From: Pontibacter arcticus | GTDB lineage: Bacteria; Bacteroidota; Bacteroidia; Cytophagales; Hymenobacteraceae | Assembly (NCBI RefSeq): GCF_003284895.1 | Contig: NZ_QMDV01000004.1 | Span: forward strand, 250,501 to 314,500 | Length of the DNA: 64,000 nucleotides | Direction of reading: 5' to 3' | Shown: positions 53,824 through 63,645 of the stretch, one piece after another | How positions within the stretch are numbered: position 1 is the stretch's first letter | Layout: every line of letters starts with the position of its first letter | Notes under the pieces: generated by a model | What the model saw: the letters and a program-made list of their open reading frames with translations, nothing else | What the model was told of the DNA's origin: nothing | The model's database searches: none | Program-made: the position numbers and the translations under genes

Positions 53824-56800
53824 ATGCAAAAAAAGTCTACAAAACGGCTAAGTACTTTTAGCTTAACTGTGACGCTCTGCTGCCTGTATATGTCCGGGTC
53901 GGCGTATGGCAACAGCCCTGCCAGCCCAACCTATGCACCTGCATTTGTAGCTGAAGCTGCCGTACAGGCTAATGTAACCGTAACCGGCCGCGTAACCGAC
54001 AACACCGGGATCGGGTTACCAGGCGTAACTGTCGTATTAAAAGGGACTACAACAGGTACATCCACCAACGCTAACGGCGAGTATTCGCTTTCTGTACCGG
54101 AAAGTGGTGGCATACTTTCATTTTCATTTATTGGTTATACTACCCAGGAAATTGCTATCGGTAACAGAACATCGGTAAACGTAACGTTGGCAACCGATAC
54201 AAAAGCGCTGCAGGAAGTAGTAATTGTTGGTTACGGTACCCAAAGAAAAAGTGATGTAACCGGCTCTGTAACATCTGTTTCTTCCGAGGATTTTGTGAAA
54301 GGCCAGAACACCACGCCAGAACAATTGATCCAGGGTAAAGTAGCTGGTGTGCAGATCACTTCAAACGGTGGCGATCCTGGTTCCGGAAGCCGTATCCGTA
54401 TCCGTGGGGGTGCTTCGCTTAACGCCAGCAACGATCCATTGATCGTGATTGATGGCGTGCCGATCGAGAACAGTGCTGTTGCCGGTGCTGGTAACCCGCT
54501 TAACTTTATCAATCCAAATGATATCGAATCTTTTAACGTACTGAAAGATGCGTCTGCCACAGCTATTTACGGTTCGCGTGCATCCAACGGCGTTATCATT
54601 ATTACTACTAAAAAAGGAAGGGTAGGCGATAAACTGAACGTTAATTTCAGTACGCAGCATTCGGTTGCCAAGGTAACCGATAAAGTTGATGTATTATCTG
54701 CAAGCGAATTCCGGCAGCTGGTAACAGAGCAAGGTACAGCAACACAGGCTGCCTTGCTGGGCTCTGCCGATACCAACTGGCAGAACGAGATTTTCCAGAC
54801 GGCACTTACTGCTGACAACAACCTGAGCTTTAGCGGTGCTATAAAATTTGTGCCATTCCGTATTTCAGTGGGCCATCTGAGCCAGGAAGGTATCCTGAAA
54901 ACTTCTAAGTTTGAGCGTTCTTCCGGTTCCATCAGCCTGAGTCCTTCTTTCCTGAACGACCACCTCAAAATAAACCTGAATCTGAAAGGGGCTTTAACCG
55001 ACAGCCGCTTTGCTGATAAAGGCGCTGTTGGAGCTGCTGTAGCATTCGATCCTACCCAGCCGGTTTATGCTAATAACAAATTCGGGGGTTATTTCCAGTG
55101 GACAGATGCGGCAGGCGCTTTTAATACACTTGCTACGCGCAACCCGCTAAGCTTACTGGAGCAGCGCAACGATATCGGTGATGTGAAAAGAAGCATCGGT
55201 AACATCCAGTTCGATTATAAATTCCATTTCCTTCCAGAGCTGAGAGCCAACCTGAACTTAGGGTATGATTATACCAAGAGTGAAGGTTCTGTTCGTTTTC
55301 CAGCCACTTTTGCGCCAAACTTTGTAGAAGGCGGTCGTGTGACGCAGTTCGCACAGGAGAAAAAGAACACGCTAACCGACTTTTACCTGAACTATGTAAA
55401 AGAGCTGGGCTTTATGCAAAGCAGAATTGACGCAACAGCCGGTTATGGTTATCAGGAATTTGGAACGGAGAACCCGCAGTTCCCAATCTTTAACGCCAGG
55501 GGCGAACAGCTTTTTGTAGCAAACAGGCCTAGCGATATACCTTATAACCTGATGTCGTTCTTCGGAAGAATCAACTATTCCATGATGGATCGCTACCTGT
55601 TCACGGCTACCATTCGTCGCGACGGGTCTTCCAGATGGGCTGAAGAAAACAGATGGGGAACGTTCCCGGCGGCGGCATTTGCCTGGAGAATCAGCGAAGA
55701 AAATTTCCTTAACAGCTCGTCTGTCGTTTCTGATCTGAAACTTCGGTTAGGTTATGGCTTAACAGGCCAGCAGGACATACTTGATGACGTGTTCCCATAT
55801 TTGGCCCGTTATACTTTAGGTGATAACACGGCACAATACCAGTTAGGCTTTGATGCACAAGGTAACCCATTATTTTATACTACATTCCGTCCGGAAGGCT
55901 ATGACGCCGGTATCAAGTGGGAAGAAACAAAAACATATAACGCTGGTCTTGACTTTGGATTCTTCAACGGGAAGCTGAACGGTACACTGGATTATTATTT
56001 CAAGGAAACAGAAGACTTGCTTGCTGAAGTAGTGTTCCCGGCTGGTACAAACCTAACAAATCAGCTTGTTACGAACGTGGGTACCATGGAAACGAACGGT
56101 TTTGAAGCCGCTCTGAACTACACGGCCATCTCTACAGATAAAATTAACTGGAGCGTAGGCGTAAACGGAACCTATACAAAACGCAGGATCACGAAACTAA
56201 GCAAGATAGAAGATGAAAACTTTATTGGTTATCCTAATGGAGGTATTTCAGGCGGTACAGGTAATAACATTCAGATCAGAACGGTTGGCTATGCACCGGA
56301 TGCATTTTATGTATACAAGCAGGTGTACGACGAGAATAACAAGCCGATCGAAGGCCTGTATGCTGACCTGAACGGAGACGGCTTTATATCAGAAGCTGAT
56401 AAGTACCGTTACAAAAACGCAGAGCCAAGAGTATACTTGGGCTTTAACTCTGACTTCACGTACGGTAACTTTAACTTCAACTTCGTGATGCGCGGTAACA
56501 TTGGTAACTATATGTATAACAACGTATACTCCAATAACGGTGCTTACCAGGCATTCGGCTTCGCTAATTACCTGACCAACGTATCTCCAAACGTACTGGA
56601 TACCAACTTCCGCAACTACCAGCTATTCTCTGATTACTACATGGAGAATGCTTCGTTCCTGCGCATGGAAAACATAAACGTGAGCTATGCTTTTGGCAGC
56701 ATGGCGGAAGACAAAGTTAGAATACGTTTGAACGCCGGTATACAGAACGCCTTTGTGATCACGAAGTATAACGGGCTTGATCCGGAGATTGCAGGTGGTA

Positions 56801-56862
56801 TTGATAACAACTTCTACCCAAGACCACGCATCTATACATTTGGCCTGAACATCGAACTTTAA
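53824..56862 (+). CDS. susC: SusC/RagA TonB-linked outer-membrane transporter
   Basis: 1012-residue TonB-dependent oligosaccharide importer. Signal peptide (about 1-29), carboxypeptidase-regulatory-like domain (about 50-125, VTGRVTDNTGIGLPGVTV in part), TonB box region and plug domain with GYGTQRKSDVTG (about 137-148) and GSRASNGVIIITTKKG (about 250-265), then the 22-strand barrel ending in FGLNIEL with a terminal Leu in place of the common Phe. It pairs with SusD 18 bp downstream. The amylases beside it imply malto-oligosaccharide import. The gene symbol denotes family and context only. Confidence 0.95.
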   Translation: MQKKSTKRLSTFSLTVTLCCLYMSGSAYGNSPASPTYAPAFVAEAAVQANVTVTGRVTDNTGIGLPGVTVVLKGTTTGTSTNANGEYSLSVPESGGILSFSFIGYTTQEIAIGNRTSVNVTLATDTKALQEVVIVGYGTQRKSDVTGSVTSVSSEDFVKGQNTTPEQLIQGKVAGVQITSNGGDPGSGSRIRIRGGASLNASNDPLIVIDGVPIENSAVAGAGNPLNFINPNDIESFNVLKDASATAIYGSRASNGVIIITTKKGRVGDKLNVNFSTQHSVAKVTDKVDVLSASEFRQLVTEQGTATQAALLGSADTNWQNEIFQTALTADNNLSFSGAIKFVPFRISVGHLSQEGILKTSKFERSSGSISLSPSFLNDHLKINLNLKGALTDSRFADKGAVGAAVAFDPTQPVYANNKFGGYFQWTDAAGAFNTLATRNPLSLLEQRNDIGDVKRSIGNIQFDYKFHFLPELRANLNLGYDYTKSEGSVRFPATFAPNFVEGGRVTQFAQEKKNTLTDFYLNYVKELGFMQSRIDATAGYGYQEFGTENPQFPIFNARGEQLFVANRPSDIPYNLMSFFGRINYSMMDRYLFTATIRRDGSSRWAEENRWGTFPAAAFAWRISEENFLNSSSVVSDLKLRLGYGLTGQQDILDDVFPYLARYTLGDNTAQYQLGFDAQGNPLFYTTFRPEGYDAGIKWEETKTYNAGLDFGFFNGKLNGTLDYYFKETEDLLAEVVFPAGTNLTNQLVTNVGTMETNGFEAALNYTAISTDKINWSVGVNGTYTKRRITKLSKIEDENFIGYPNGGISGGTGNNIQIRTVGYAPDAFYVYKQVYDENNKPIEGLYADLNGDGFISEADKYRYKNAEPRVYLGFNSDFTYGNFNFNFVMRGNIGNYMYNNVYSNNGAYQAFGFANYLTNVSPNVLDTNFRNYQLFSDYYMENASFLRMENINVSYAFGSMAEDKVRIRLNAGIQNAFVITKYNGLDPEIAGGIDNNFYPRPRIYTFGLNIEL

Positions 56863-56880
56863 TATTTACGGAACAGAAAC

Positions 56881-58488
56881 ATGAATAAGAGATTCATAAG
56901 AAATATAGTCCTGGCAAGTGCTGTAACGCTGGTAGCAGCCTCTTGCGACCATACCCTGGATGTTGAGCCGAAGTACGATGTGGTATCGGCCAACGTGTAC
57001 AAAGATTTTGCAAACTATAAGCAGATACTTGCCAAGTTATATGCAGGCTATGCCGTAACTGGTCAGCAGGGCCCGGTCGGAAGACCAGATATTAAAGGTG
57101 GCGATGAAGGTGCATCCAACTACCTGCGCCAGTACTGGCAGGCACAGGAGCTTTCCACAGATGAGGCCGTAATCGCCTGGAACGATGGCACCCTGCGTGA
57201 CCTGCATGACATGGACTGGACACCGGCAAACGAATTCCTGCGCGACCTTTACAACCGTATTTACTACCAGGTTGCGCTTACAAACGAGTTTATCCGCGAA
57301 ACAACAGATGCCAAACTAAGCGAGCGTGGTATTACAGATGCCAACCTGGCTGAAGCGAAATTCTACCGTGCCGAAGCCCGTTTCCTGCGTGCGCTGAGTT
57401 ACTGGCATGCCCTGGATCTGTATGGCAACGTACCGTTTGTAACAGAGGAAGATGCAGTAGGTTCTTTCTTTCCGAAACAGGCTACCCGCCAGGAGTTGTT
57501 CTCTTATGTGGAGTCTGAACTGCTGGCCGTACAGAACGAACTGATGCCAGCTGCGCCCGGAAACCTGACAAACTATGGCCGTGCCAACCAGGCTGCTGCC
57601 TGGCTGCTGCTGGGCAAGTTATACCTGAATGCTGAAGTATATACTGGTACAGCCCGTAACACGGATGCCGTTACGTATGCTAAAAAAGTGATCGATGCTG
57701 GTTACACGTTGGAGCCTGAGTACGAGCACCTGTTCCTGACAGATAACTACAAGTCAAAAGAGATCATATTCCCGATCACGTTTGATGGCCTGCGTACCAA
57801 TACCTGGGGTGGGATGACCTACCTGGTGCATGCGCCGGTGGGAGGCAACATGCCATCTGCAGCATTTGGTATAAATGGTGGCTGGGCTGGTTTGCGCACT
57901 ACCAAAAACATCGTTAACCTGTTCCTGGATGTTTCCGGCAATACAGACGAGCGTGCTATGTTCTGGACAAGCGGACAGTCTCTTGAAATTAACGATCTGT
58001 TCACGTTTACAGACGGTTACCCGATCACGAAGTATAAAAACGTGAACGCACAAGGCCAGGCTGGCTCAGACCCAACCGGTAACCACCCGGACACCGATTA
58101 CCCAATGTTCCGGTTAGCTGATGCTTATTTAATGTATGCGGAAGCGGTACTGCGTGGCGGTGCTGGCGGAACAGTAGGAGAGGCGTTAGGCTATGTAAAC
58201 CAATTGCGTACCAGAGCATTCGACGGAACGGCCGGCAACATCACACAATCGCAGTTAACATTACAGTTTATCCTGGATGAAAGAGCACGCGAACTGAAGT
58301 GGGAAGCACACCGCCGCACCGACCTGATCCGCTACAAGCAGTTTGTGGAAGGAAGCTACCTGTGGCCATGGAAAGGGGCGGTAAAAGATGGCAGAGCAGT
58401 TGAAGCGTTCCGGATACTTTATCCATTGCCTACAACTGATGTTACAGCCAACCCTAACCTGAAGCAGAATACAGGTTATAATCAATAA
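56881..58488 (+). CDS. susD: SusD/RagB family surface glycan-binding lipoprotein
   Basis: 535 residues. Lipoprotein signal with lipid Cys in AASCDH (Cys 22). Helical TPR-like scaffold with RAEARFLRALSYWHALDLYG (about 162-181), the hallmark SusD block, and the C-terminal FRLADAYLMYAEAVLRG and RARELKWEAHRRTDLIRY. It forms the lid of the SusC pore and binds the glycan. Start 18 bp after susC; followed 69 bp later by susE with a hairpin between. Confidence 0.95.
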   Translation: MNKRFIRNIVLASAVTLVAASCDHTLDVEPKYDVVSANVYKDFANYKQILAKLYAGYAVTGQQGPVGRPDIKGGDEGASNYLRQYWQAQELSTDEAVIAWNDGTLRDLHDMDWTPANEFLRDLYNRIYYQVALTNEFIRETTDAKLSERGITDANLAEAKFYRAEARFLRALSYWHALDLYGNVPFVTEEDAVGSFFPKQATRQELFSYVESELLAVQNELMPAAPGNLTNYGRANQAAAWLLLGKLYLNAEVYTGTARNTDAVTYAKKVIDAGYTLEPEYEHLFLTDNYKSKEIIFPITFDGLRTNTWGGMTYLVHAPVGGNMPSAAFGINGGWAGLRTTKNIVNLFLDVSGNTDERAMFWTSGQSLEINDLFTFTDGYPITKYKNVNAQGQAGSDPTGNHPDTDYPMFRLADAYLMYAEAVLRGGAGGTVGEALGYVNQLRTRAFDGTAGNITQSQLTLQFILDERARELKWEAHRRTDLIRYKQFVEGSYLWPWKGAVKDGRAVEAFRILYPLPTTDVTANPNLKQNTGYNQ

Positions 58489-58493
58489 GAAGG

Positions 58494-58531
58494 AAGTATG
58501 AGGGCAGTAAGTATAAACTGCTCTCATACTT
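58494..58531 (+). promoter_or_regulatory. Intercistronic hairpin between susD and susE
   Basis: AAGTATGAGGGCAGT (58494-58508) pairs with ACTGCTCTCATACTT (58517-58531), with one wobble pair, around the loop AAGTATAA. No T-run follows directly, so it looks more like an mRNA processing or stability structure than a full terminator. Motif words form the stem ends and the loop. Confidence 0.6.
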
Positions 58532-58557
58532 ATACTTTCATTTTAAAGGATATTTGT

Positions 58558-59640
58558 ATGAAAACTATATACAACCGATTATTTATACTTTGTTTCATGT
58601 CGCTTTTCCTGTTCTCCTGCGAAAAGGACGAAGACATGGTAGTTGTGAAAGCAGGCACAGCACCTGCACTATCAATGGATGCGAGCAACCTTGTTTTAAC
58701 CGAAGATAAGGCGGAGAACAAGGCCATCGCACTTAATTGGACAGCCTCTGATTTTGCTTACCAGGCTGCCGTAACTTATACCCTTCAGCTGGATATGAAA
58801 GGGAATAACTTTGCAGCGCCTTTGGAAACTGCCATGGGTAGCGGGGTATTAAAAAAGGAGTTTACTGTAAGCGAATTTAACACGCTGATCAACAGAATGC
58901 CTGTAACGGCTTTCCGTGAGAACGAAGTGGAAGTGCGTGTAAAAGCATCTGTTTCGGATCTGGTTGCACCGGTTTATTCTAATGTAAGCATTCTTAACAT
59001 TACGCCTTATTTAACAGAACCTCCTTATAAAACACTTTATATGGTTGGTGGCGCTACAGATGCAGGTTGGGATAATAGCAAAGCTATTGCCATGCTTCGC
59101 GATCCGAACGATCTGTTTAAGTTTACTTATACAGGTAAGTTTAAAGCAGACTACTTTAAATTCTTAGGCAAACGCGGAAGCTGGGCACCTATGTATGGCG
59201 GCCAGAACAATACACTTATTTTCCGTGAAACTGAGAGCGATCCTGATCCGGCATCTATTCAGATTGCGACGGAAGGGTACAAAACCGTAACAGTTGACCT
59301 CCGCAATAACACTTACACGATAACTGATTTTGATGCAAGTGCCAAGGCTACTTACCCGTCTATCGGTATGATCGGAACATTTACCGAATGGGGCTCAGAC
59401 GTATTGATGACCAGATCAGACTTTAACCCGCACTACTGGAGCATTGAGTATACATTTAAAGAGGATGTACAAATGAAATTCAGAGTGGCCGGCGACTGGG
59501 GTACCAACTGGGGTGCGCCAATTGGCGAAGAGCAGAAGTTGTTTAACAAAACAGGTGGCGAAAACTTCCAGGTTGCGGCAGGTTCCTACTTAATCGTGTT
59601 CAACGATCTGACTAATAATTATATCTTCGTTAAGAAATAA
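58558..59640 (+). CDS. susE: SusE-like outer-membrane starch-binding lipoprotein
   Basis: 360 residues from the ATG at 58558; the 20 codons before it cover the hairpin. Lipoprotein signal with lipobox LFSC. N-terminal SusE domain (about 25-155, LNWTASDFAYQAAVTYTLQ) and two repeated starch-binding-type modules (about 165-260 and 265-360), each opening with a Met/Gly/Trp pattern (MVGGATDAGWDN, MIGTFTEWGSD) and closing with a V-T/Y-I strand pair. It would bind alpha-glucan at the surface beside SusCD. No separate SusF gene follows. Confidence 0.85.
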   Translation: MKTIYNRLFILCFMSLFLFSCEKDEDMVVVKAGTAPALSMDASNLVLTEDKAENKAIALNWTASDFAYQAAVTYTLQLDMKGNNFAAPLETAMGSGVLKKEFTVSEFNTLINRMPVTAFRENEVEVRVKASVSDLVAPVYSNVSILNITPYLTEPPYKTLYMVGGATDAGWDNSKAIAMLRDPNDLFKFTYTGKFKADYFKFLGKRGSWAPMYGGQNNTLIFRETESDPDPASIQIATEGYKTVTVDLRNNTYTITDFDASAKATYPSIGMIGTFTEWGSDVLMTRSDFNPHYWSIEYTFKEDVQMKFRVAGDWGTNWGAPIGEEQKLFNKTGGENFQVAAGSYLIVFNDLTNNYIFVKK

Positions 59641-59676
59641 TAAGCCAGCTTAGTTAACACAGATCATTCCTAAAAT

Positions 59677-59712
59677 AAACCCGGCAATTGGAAAGTTGCC
59701 GGGTTTATTTTT
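59677..59712 (+). terminator. Terminator of the susCDE transcript
   Basis: AAACCCGGCAA (59677-59687) pairs perfectly with TTGCCGGGTTT (59696-59706), 8-nt loop, then ATTTTTTAAA. The next amylase starts 47 bp on, so it needs its own promoter or read-through. Confidence 0.88.
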
Positions 59713-59758
59713 TAAATTACCTTTCCTGAATAGCTCTAGAGCTGGTAAAGAACTTTGC

Positions 59759-61333
59759 ATGAAAAAAAATAGCATCAAATCCTTAGTACCCCTCATCGCG
59801 CTTGCCTTAACAGCAGGCTGCAGCGCGCCTACCGCCACCACTACCCATCCCGAAGCCAAAGCAAGCGAATGGCCGCGCGGCGTAACCTACGAAATTTTTG
59901 TACAGTCTTTCTGCGATTCGGATAACGATGGCATCGGCGATATAAAAGGGATGACCTCTAAACTGGATTACCTGGATGAGCTGGGCGTGGAAGCTGTCTG
60001 GCTGATGCCGATAAGCCCGTCGCCGACTTACCACAAGTATGATGTAACCGATTATTACGGCATCCACCCGGATTACGGCACCATGGCAGATTTTAAAGAA
60101 TTTGTGCAACAAGCCCATAAACGCGGTATAAAAGTAGTGATCGACCTGGTGCTGAACCATTCCGGAAACAGCCACCCGTGGTTTAAAGCAGCTGCTGCAG
60201 ACGAAAAAAGCCCGTACCGCGATTACTACGTTTGGGCACACAAAGACGATCCTAAAACAAAAGGCGAAGGCAAAACGACCGGGGCAGATTCGTACAATGT
60301 AAACCATTGGCACCCTGTACCAGGCAGCGATTATAAGTATTTTGGCTACTTCTGGGGAGGCATGCCCGATCTTAATTTTGATAACCCCGTTGTGCGCCAG
60401 GAAGCTTACAAAATTGGCCGTTACTGGTTGCAGGAAGTAGGCGTGGATGGGTTCAGGCTGGATGCGGCCCGCCATATTTTCCCGGACGACCGCCCTGAAG
60501 ACAACCACCAGTTCTGGGAAGAATTTTTAAGCGAAATGCAGAAAGTAAAGCCCGATGTATACTTGGTAGGCGAAGTATGGGCCGAAGCCGATCTTGTAGC
60601 GCCCTACACCAAAGGTTTGCCCGCCTTGTTTAATTTTGAGATGAGCTGGGCTTTTCTGAGAGCCCTGAAAAATGGTACCGGCGATTCGCTTGCCATCAAA
60701 CATGCGCAGATTCTGGAAACCTACAAGAAAGTTAACCCCGCTTTTATAGATGCCACCATCCTGAGCAACCACGATCAGAACCGCATCATGAGCGAAGTAA
60801 ACAGCGATGTAAACAAAGCGAAAACAGCCGCAGCCTTGCTGTTCACGTTACCCGGCTCACCGTACATTTATTACGGCGAGGAGATCGGTATGACGGGCAA
60901 AAAACCAGACGAGCAAATCAGAGAACCGTTTTTGTGGGATGTTGCCGGCAACGATGATTGCCGCACAACCTGGATGCAACCTGTAAACAGCACCGACCAG
61001 ACGGTGGTACCAGTAGCCATGCAGGCAGCAGATCAGAACTCTATCCTGAACCATTACAAAACTCTGATCAGTTTAAGAAATAACAGCAGCGCCCTGACGC
61101 ACGGAGATATCACGCCGGTTTCGGTACCGGACAAAAGCATCAGTGCTTTTCTGAGGTCTCATGGAAATGAGTCGGTGCTGGTGTTGCATAATGTATCAGC
61201 ACAAGCAGCCAGTGTTGCCCTGCCTGCAGCTCATTCTAAGTATAAAAAGGTGCTTTATACGTTAAACAACCCGGAACACAGCGGTAATCAGGTGCTGCTA
61301 CCTGCTTTCAGTACGCTGATACTTGCGAAATAA
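59759..61333 (+). CDS. Lipoprotein GH13 alpha-amylase / neopullulanase-like
   Basis: 524 residues from the ATG at 59759 (MKKNSIKSL), which opens a lipoprotein signal with lipobox LTAGC; 21 upstream codons overlap the terminator. GH13 barrel motifs: region I DLVLNHSG, region II DGFRLDAARH (nucleophile Asp), region III VGEVWAE (acid Glu), region IV LSNHDQNR (Asp). AYGTMADFKEFV-type and YYGEEIGM blocks match periplasmic alpha-glucosidase/amylase of the oligo-1,6 group. It should hydrolyse imported malto-oligosaccharides in the periplasm. Confidence 0.93.
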   Translation: MKKNSIKSLVPLIALALTAGCSAPTATTTHPEAKASEWPRGVTYEIFVQSFCDSDNDGIGDIKGMTSKLDYLDELGVEAVWLMPISPSPTYHKYDVTDYYGIHPDYGTMADFKEFVQQAHKRGIKVVIDLVLNHSGNSHPWFKAAAADEKSPYRDYYVWAHKDDPKTKGEGKTTGADSYNVNHWHPVPGSDYKYFGYFWGGMPDLNFDNPVVRQEAYKIGRYWLQEVGVDGFRLDAARHIFPDDRPEDNHQFWEEFLSEMQKVKPDVYLVGEVWAEADLVAPYTKGLPALFNFEMSWAFLRALKNGTGDSLAIKHAQILETYKKVNPAFIDATILSNHDQNRIMSEVNSDVNKAKTAAALLFTLPGSPYIYYGEEIGMTGKKPDEQIREPFLWDVAGNDDCRTTWMQPVNSTDQTVVPVAMQAADQNSILNHYKTLISLRNNSSALTHGDITPVSVPDKSISAFLRSHGNESVLVLHNVSAQAASVALPAAHSKYKKVLYTLNNPEHSGNQVLLPAFSTLILAK

Positions 61334-61399
61334 AGTATAAATTCCGCAGAAAATTTATGTTATAAAACAGACTTAAAAAACGCTACCTATCCAGCTTAT

Positions 61400-62569
61400 A
61401 TGATAAAATTCGCTACTAAAAATTCGCTCATGCTGCTTACGCTTGCAGGAAGTATGAACCTGGCAGGTTGTAACAACCCGGAAGTTATCACGGAGACAAA
61501 CGCGACAACCGAAAATATTCAGCCAGCCACCGAGATCACCAAAGAGCCTTTCGGAACTACACCCGACGGGCAGGAGGTAAGCCTCTATACCTTAACTAAT
61601 GGCACAGGCGTAGTGGTTAAAATTACGAATTTCGGGGCTATCGTTACCTCTGTTATCACGCCGGATAAAAATGACCGGATGGGCGATGTGGTGCTGGGTT
61701 TTAACAATGTGAAGGGGTACATACCAAACGATCCGCATATCGGCGGCATTATCGGGCGTTATGCCAACCGCATTGCTAAGGGCAGGTTTACGGTTGAGGA
61801 CCAGGAATATAAACTGGCAACAAATAACGGCGACCACCACCTGCATGGCGGCAACATCGGCTTCGACAGGGTAGTTTGGCAGGCAGAAACCTTACCGGAC
61901 CAGAATGCCATCAGGTTAACCTACGTAAGCAAAGATCAGGAGGAAGGCTACCCCGGAAATCTGACAGCAGTGGTAACCTATACTTTAACACCGGATAACG
62001 GATTACGGATAGACTATACCGCCACCACCGACAAAGCCACGCCCGTAAACCTGACCAACCACAGTTACTTTGACTTGAGTGCCGGGCAGGAAAAAAATAT
62101 CCTCAACAACATCGTTCAGATAAACGCCGAAAAGTATACCGTACCGGATAAAGACCTGATCCCGACCGGAGAGCTGGCACCTGTACACGGCACGCCACTG
62201 GATTTTACAACGCCCGAGCCAATTGGCACGCGCATCGACAATCTACAGGGATACGGCTACGACCTGAACTATGTGATCAATAACGGCGGCGAAGACCTGG
62301 TACATGCCGCCACGGTTTACGAACCTACCACCGGCCGCGTAATGGAAGTACACACCACCCAGCCCGGCCTGCAATTGTACACTGCTTACCACCTGGATGG
62401 CAGCCTGAAGGGCAAGGATAACCGCCCGTATAACCGTTATGCCGGCCTCTGCCTCGAAGCGCAGCACTTCCCGGATTCGCCGAACAAGCCCAATTTTCCG
62501 AGTACACTTTTAAAGCCCGGCGACACGTACCGCGAAACAACCATTTATAAATTCGCGGTGCGTAGATAA
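61400..62569 (+). CDS. galM: Aldose 1-epimerase, lipoprotein
   Basis: 389 residues. Lipoprotein signal with lipobox NLAGC. GalM beta-sandwich with GRYANRIAKGRF, NNGDHHLHGG, the catalytic His in LTNHSYFDLS and the catalytic Glu in CLEAQHFPDSPN, followed by FPSTLLKPGDTY. It converts alpha- to beta-anomers of glucose or maltose in the periplasm, matching the anomer needs of the porter. It lies 66 bp after the amylase and closes the alpha-glucan locus. Confidence 0.94.
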   Translation: MIKFATKNSLMLLTLAGSMNLAGCNNPEVITETNATTENIQPATEITKEPFGTTPDGQEVSLYTLTNGTGVVVKITNFGAIVTSVITPDKNDRMGDVVLGFNNVKGYIPNDPHIGGIIGRYANRIAKGRFTVEDQEYKLATNNGDHHLHGGNIGFDRVVWQAETLPDQNAIRLTYVSKDQEEGYPGNLTAVVTYTLTPDNGLRIDYTATTDKATPVNLTNHSYFDLSAGQEKNILNNIVQINAEKYTVPDKDLIPTGELAPVHGTPLDFTTPEPIGTRIDNLQGYGYDLNYVINNGGEDLVHAATVYEPTTGRVMEVHTTQPGLQLYTAYHLDGSLKGKDNRPYNRYAGLCLEAQHFPDSPNKPNFPSTLLKPGDTYRETTIYKFAVRR

Positions 62570-62596
62570 GTATAAAACCAGTTACAAAGTATAAAT

Positions 62597-63619
62597 ATGA
62601 TCGAACGCCAGGTATACCGCATGCCCAAAGCCGGCTCTATTAATGATCTGAAACTGCAGACCGAAGAGCTGCCGCAGCCGGGGCCAGACGAAGTATGCGT
62701 GCGCGTAAAAGCGATCGGGCTTAATTTTGCAGATATTTTTGCGATGCAGGGCCTTTACAGCGCCACACCCGCCGGCTCTTTTATTCCGGGGCTGGAATTT
62801 TCGGGTGAGGTTTTGGCAGTTGGCAGCGAAGTGGAAAGCCACAAGCCCGGCGACAGGATTATGGGCGTTACCAAATTTGGCGGGTACGTTTCGCATATCA
62901 ACCTGCCGCAACGCTACATTATTCCGTTGCCCGATGCGTGGAGCTTTGAAGAGGGCGCCGGCTTTCTGGTACAGGGGCTAACGGCGTATTATGCCCTTAC
63001 GGAACTGGGCAACCTGCAGCAAAACAGCACCGTGCTGATACACAGCGCAGCCGGCGGCGTAGGCATTCTGGCAAACCGGATCTGTAAGCAATATGGCGCT
63101 TTTACCATTGGTACGGTGGGCAATGCCGCTAAAGTAGATTTTCTGCTGCACGATGAAAAGTATGATGCGGTGCTGGTGCGTGATAGCAACTTCAAAAGTA
63201 ACCTGAAAGCCATACTTGGCGAGCGGCCGTTGCAGCTTATCATGGAGTGTATCGGCGGCAAAATTCTGAAACAAGGATGGGAAACAATGGCACCTATGGG
63301 CCGGATGGTGGTGTATGGTAGCGCAAGTTTCAGTAGCCACAGTGCAAAACCCAATTACCCGCGCCTGGTGTGGCAGTTCCTGCGCAGACCCAAAATTGAT
63401 CCCTTGCGCCTGCCCACCGAAAACAAATCACTGATGGGTTTTAATTTGATTTACCTCTACGAGCAAACCGATATGATGCACCAGTTCCTCGCCGAATTGC
63501 AGGCACTTGCGCTAAAACCACAGCACATCGGCCACGTTTTTTCTTTTGATCAGATGCACGAAGCGATCCATTTGTTTCAGCGGGGCAAAACGATTGGGAA
63601 GGTAGTTGTGAATGTGTAA
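62597..63619 (+). CDS. Quinone-oxidoreductase-like zinc-less MDR protein (VAT-1-like)
   Basis: 340-residue NADP-dependent MDR reductase. GLNFADIFAMQGLY, FIPGLEFSGEV, VQGLTAYYAL and the nucleotide loop LIHSAAGGVGILANRI (about 149-164) are clear. The C-terminal GSASFSSHSAKPNYPRLVWQ (in part) is seen in synaptic-vesicle VAT-1-like members. No zinc ligands. It begins 27 bp after galM, so it may be carried on the same transcript, although no role in glucan use is evident. Confidence 0.9.
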   Translation: MIERQVYRMPKAGSINDLKLQTEELPQPGPDEVCVRVKAIGLNFADIFAMQGLYSATPAGSFIPGLEFSGEVLAVGSEVESHKPGDRIMGVTKFGGYVSHINLPQRYIIPLPDAWSFEEGAGFLVQGLTAYYALTELGNLQQNSTVLIHSAAGGVGILANRICKQYGAFTIGTVGNAAKVDFLLHDEKYDAVLVRDSNFKSNLKAILGERPLQLIMECIGGKILKQGWETMAPMGRMVVYGSASFSSHSAKPNYPRLVWQFLRRPKIDPLRLPTENKSLMGFNLIYLYEQTDMMHQFLAELQALALKPQHIGHVFSFDQMHEAIHLFQRGKTIGKVVVNV

Positions 63620-63645
63620 AGAAAGAAACCGGAAAGTATAGAAAA

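Noticed and set aside
33386..63619. The two MDR oxidoreductases (33386 and 62597) as a recent duplication
   Set aside because: Motifs and lengths differ throughout; they belong to different subgroups of the family.
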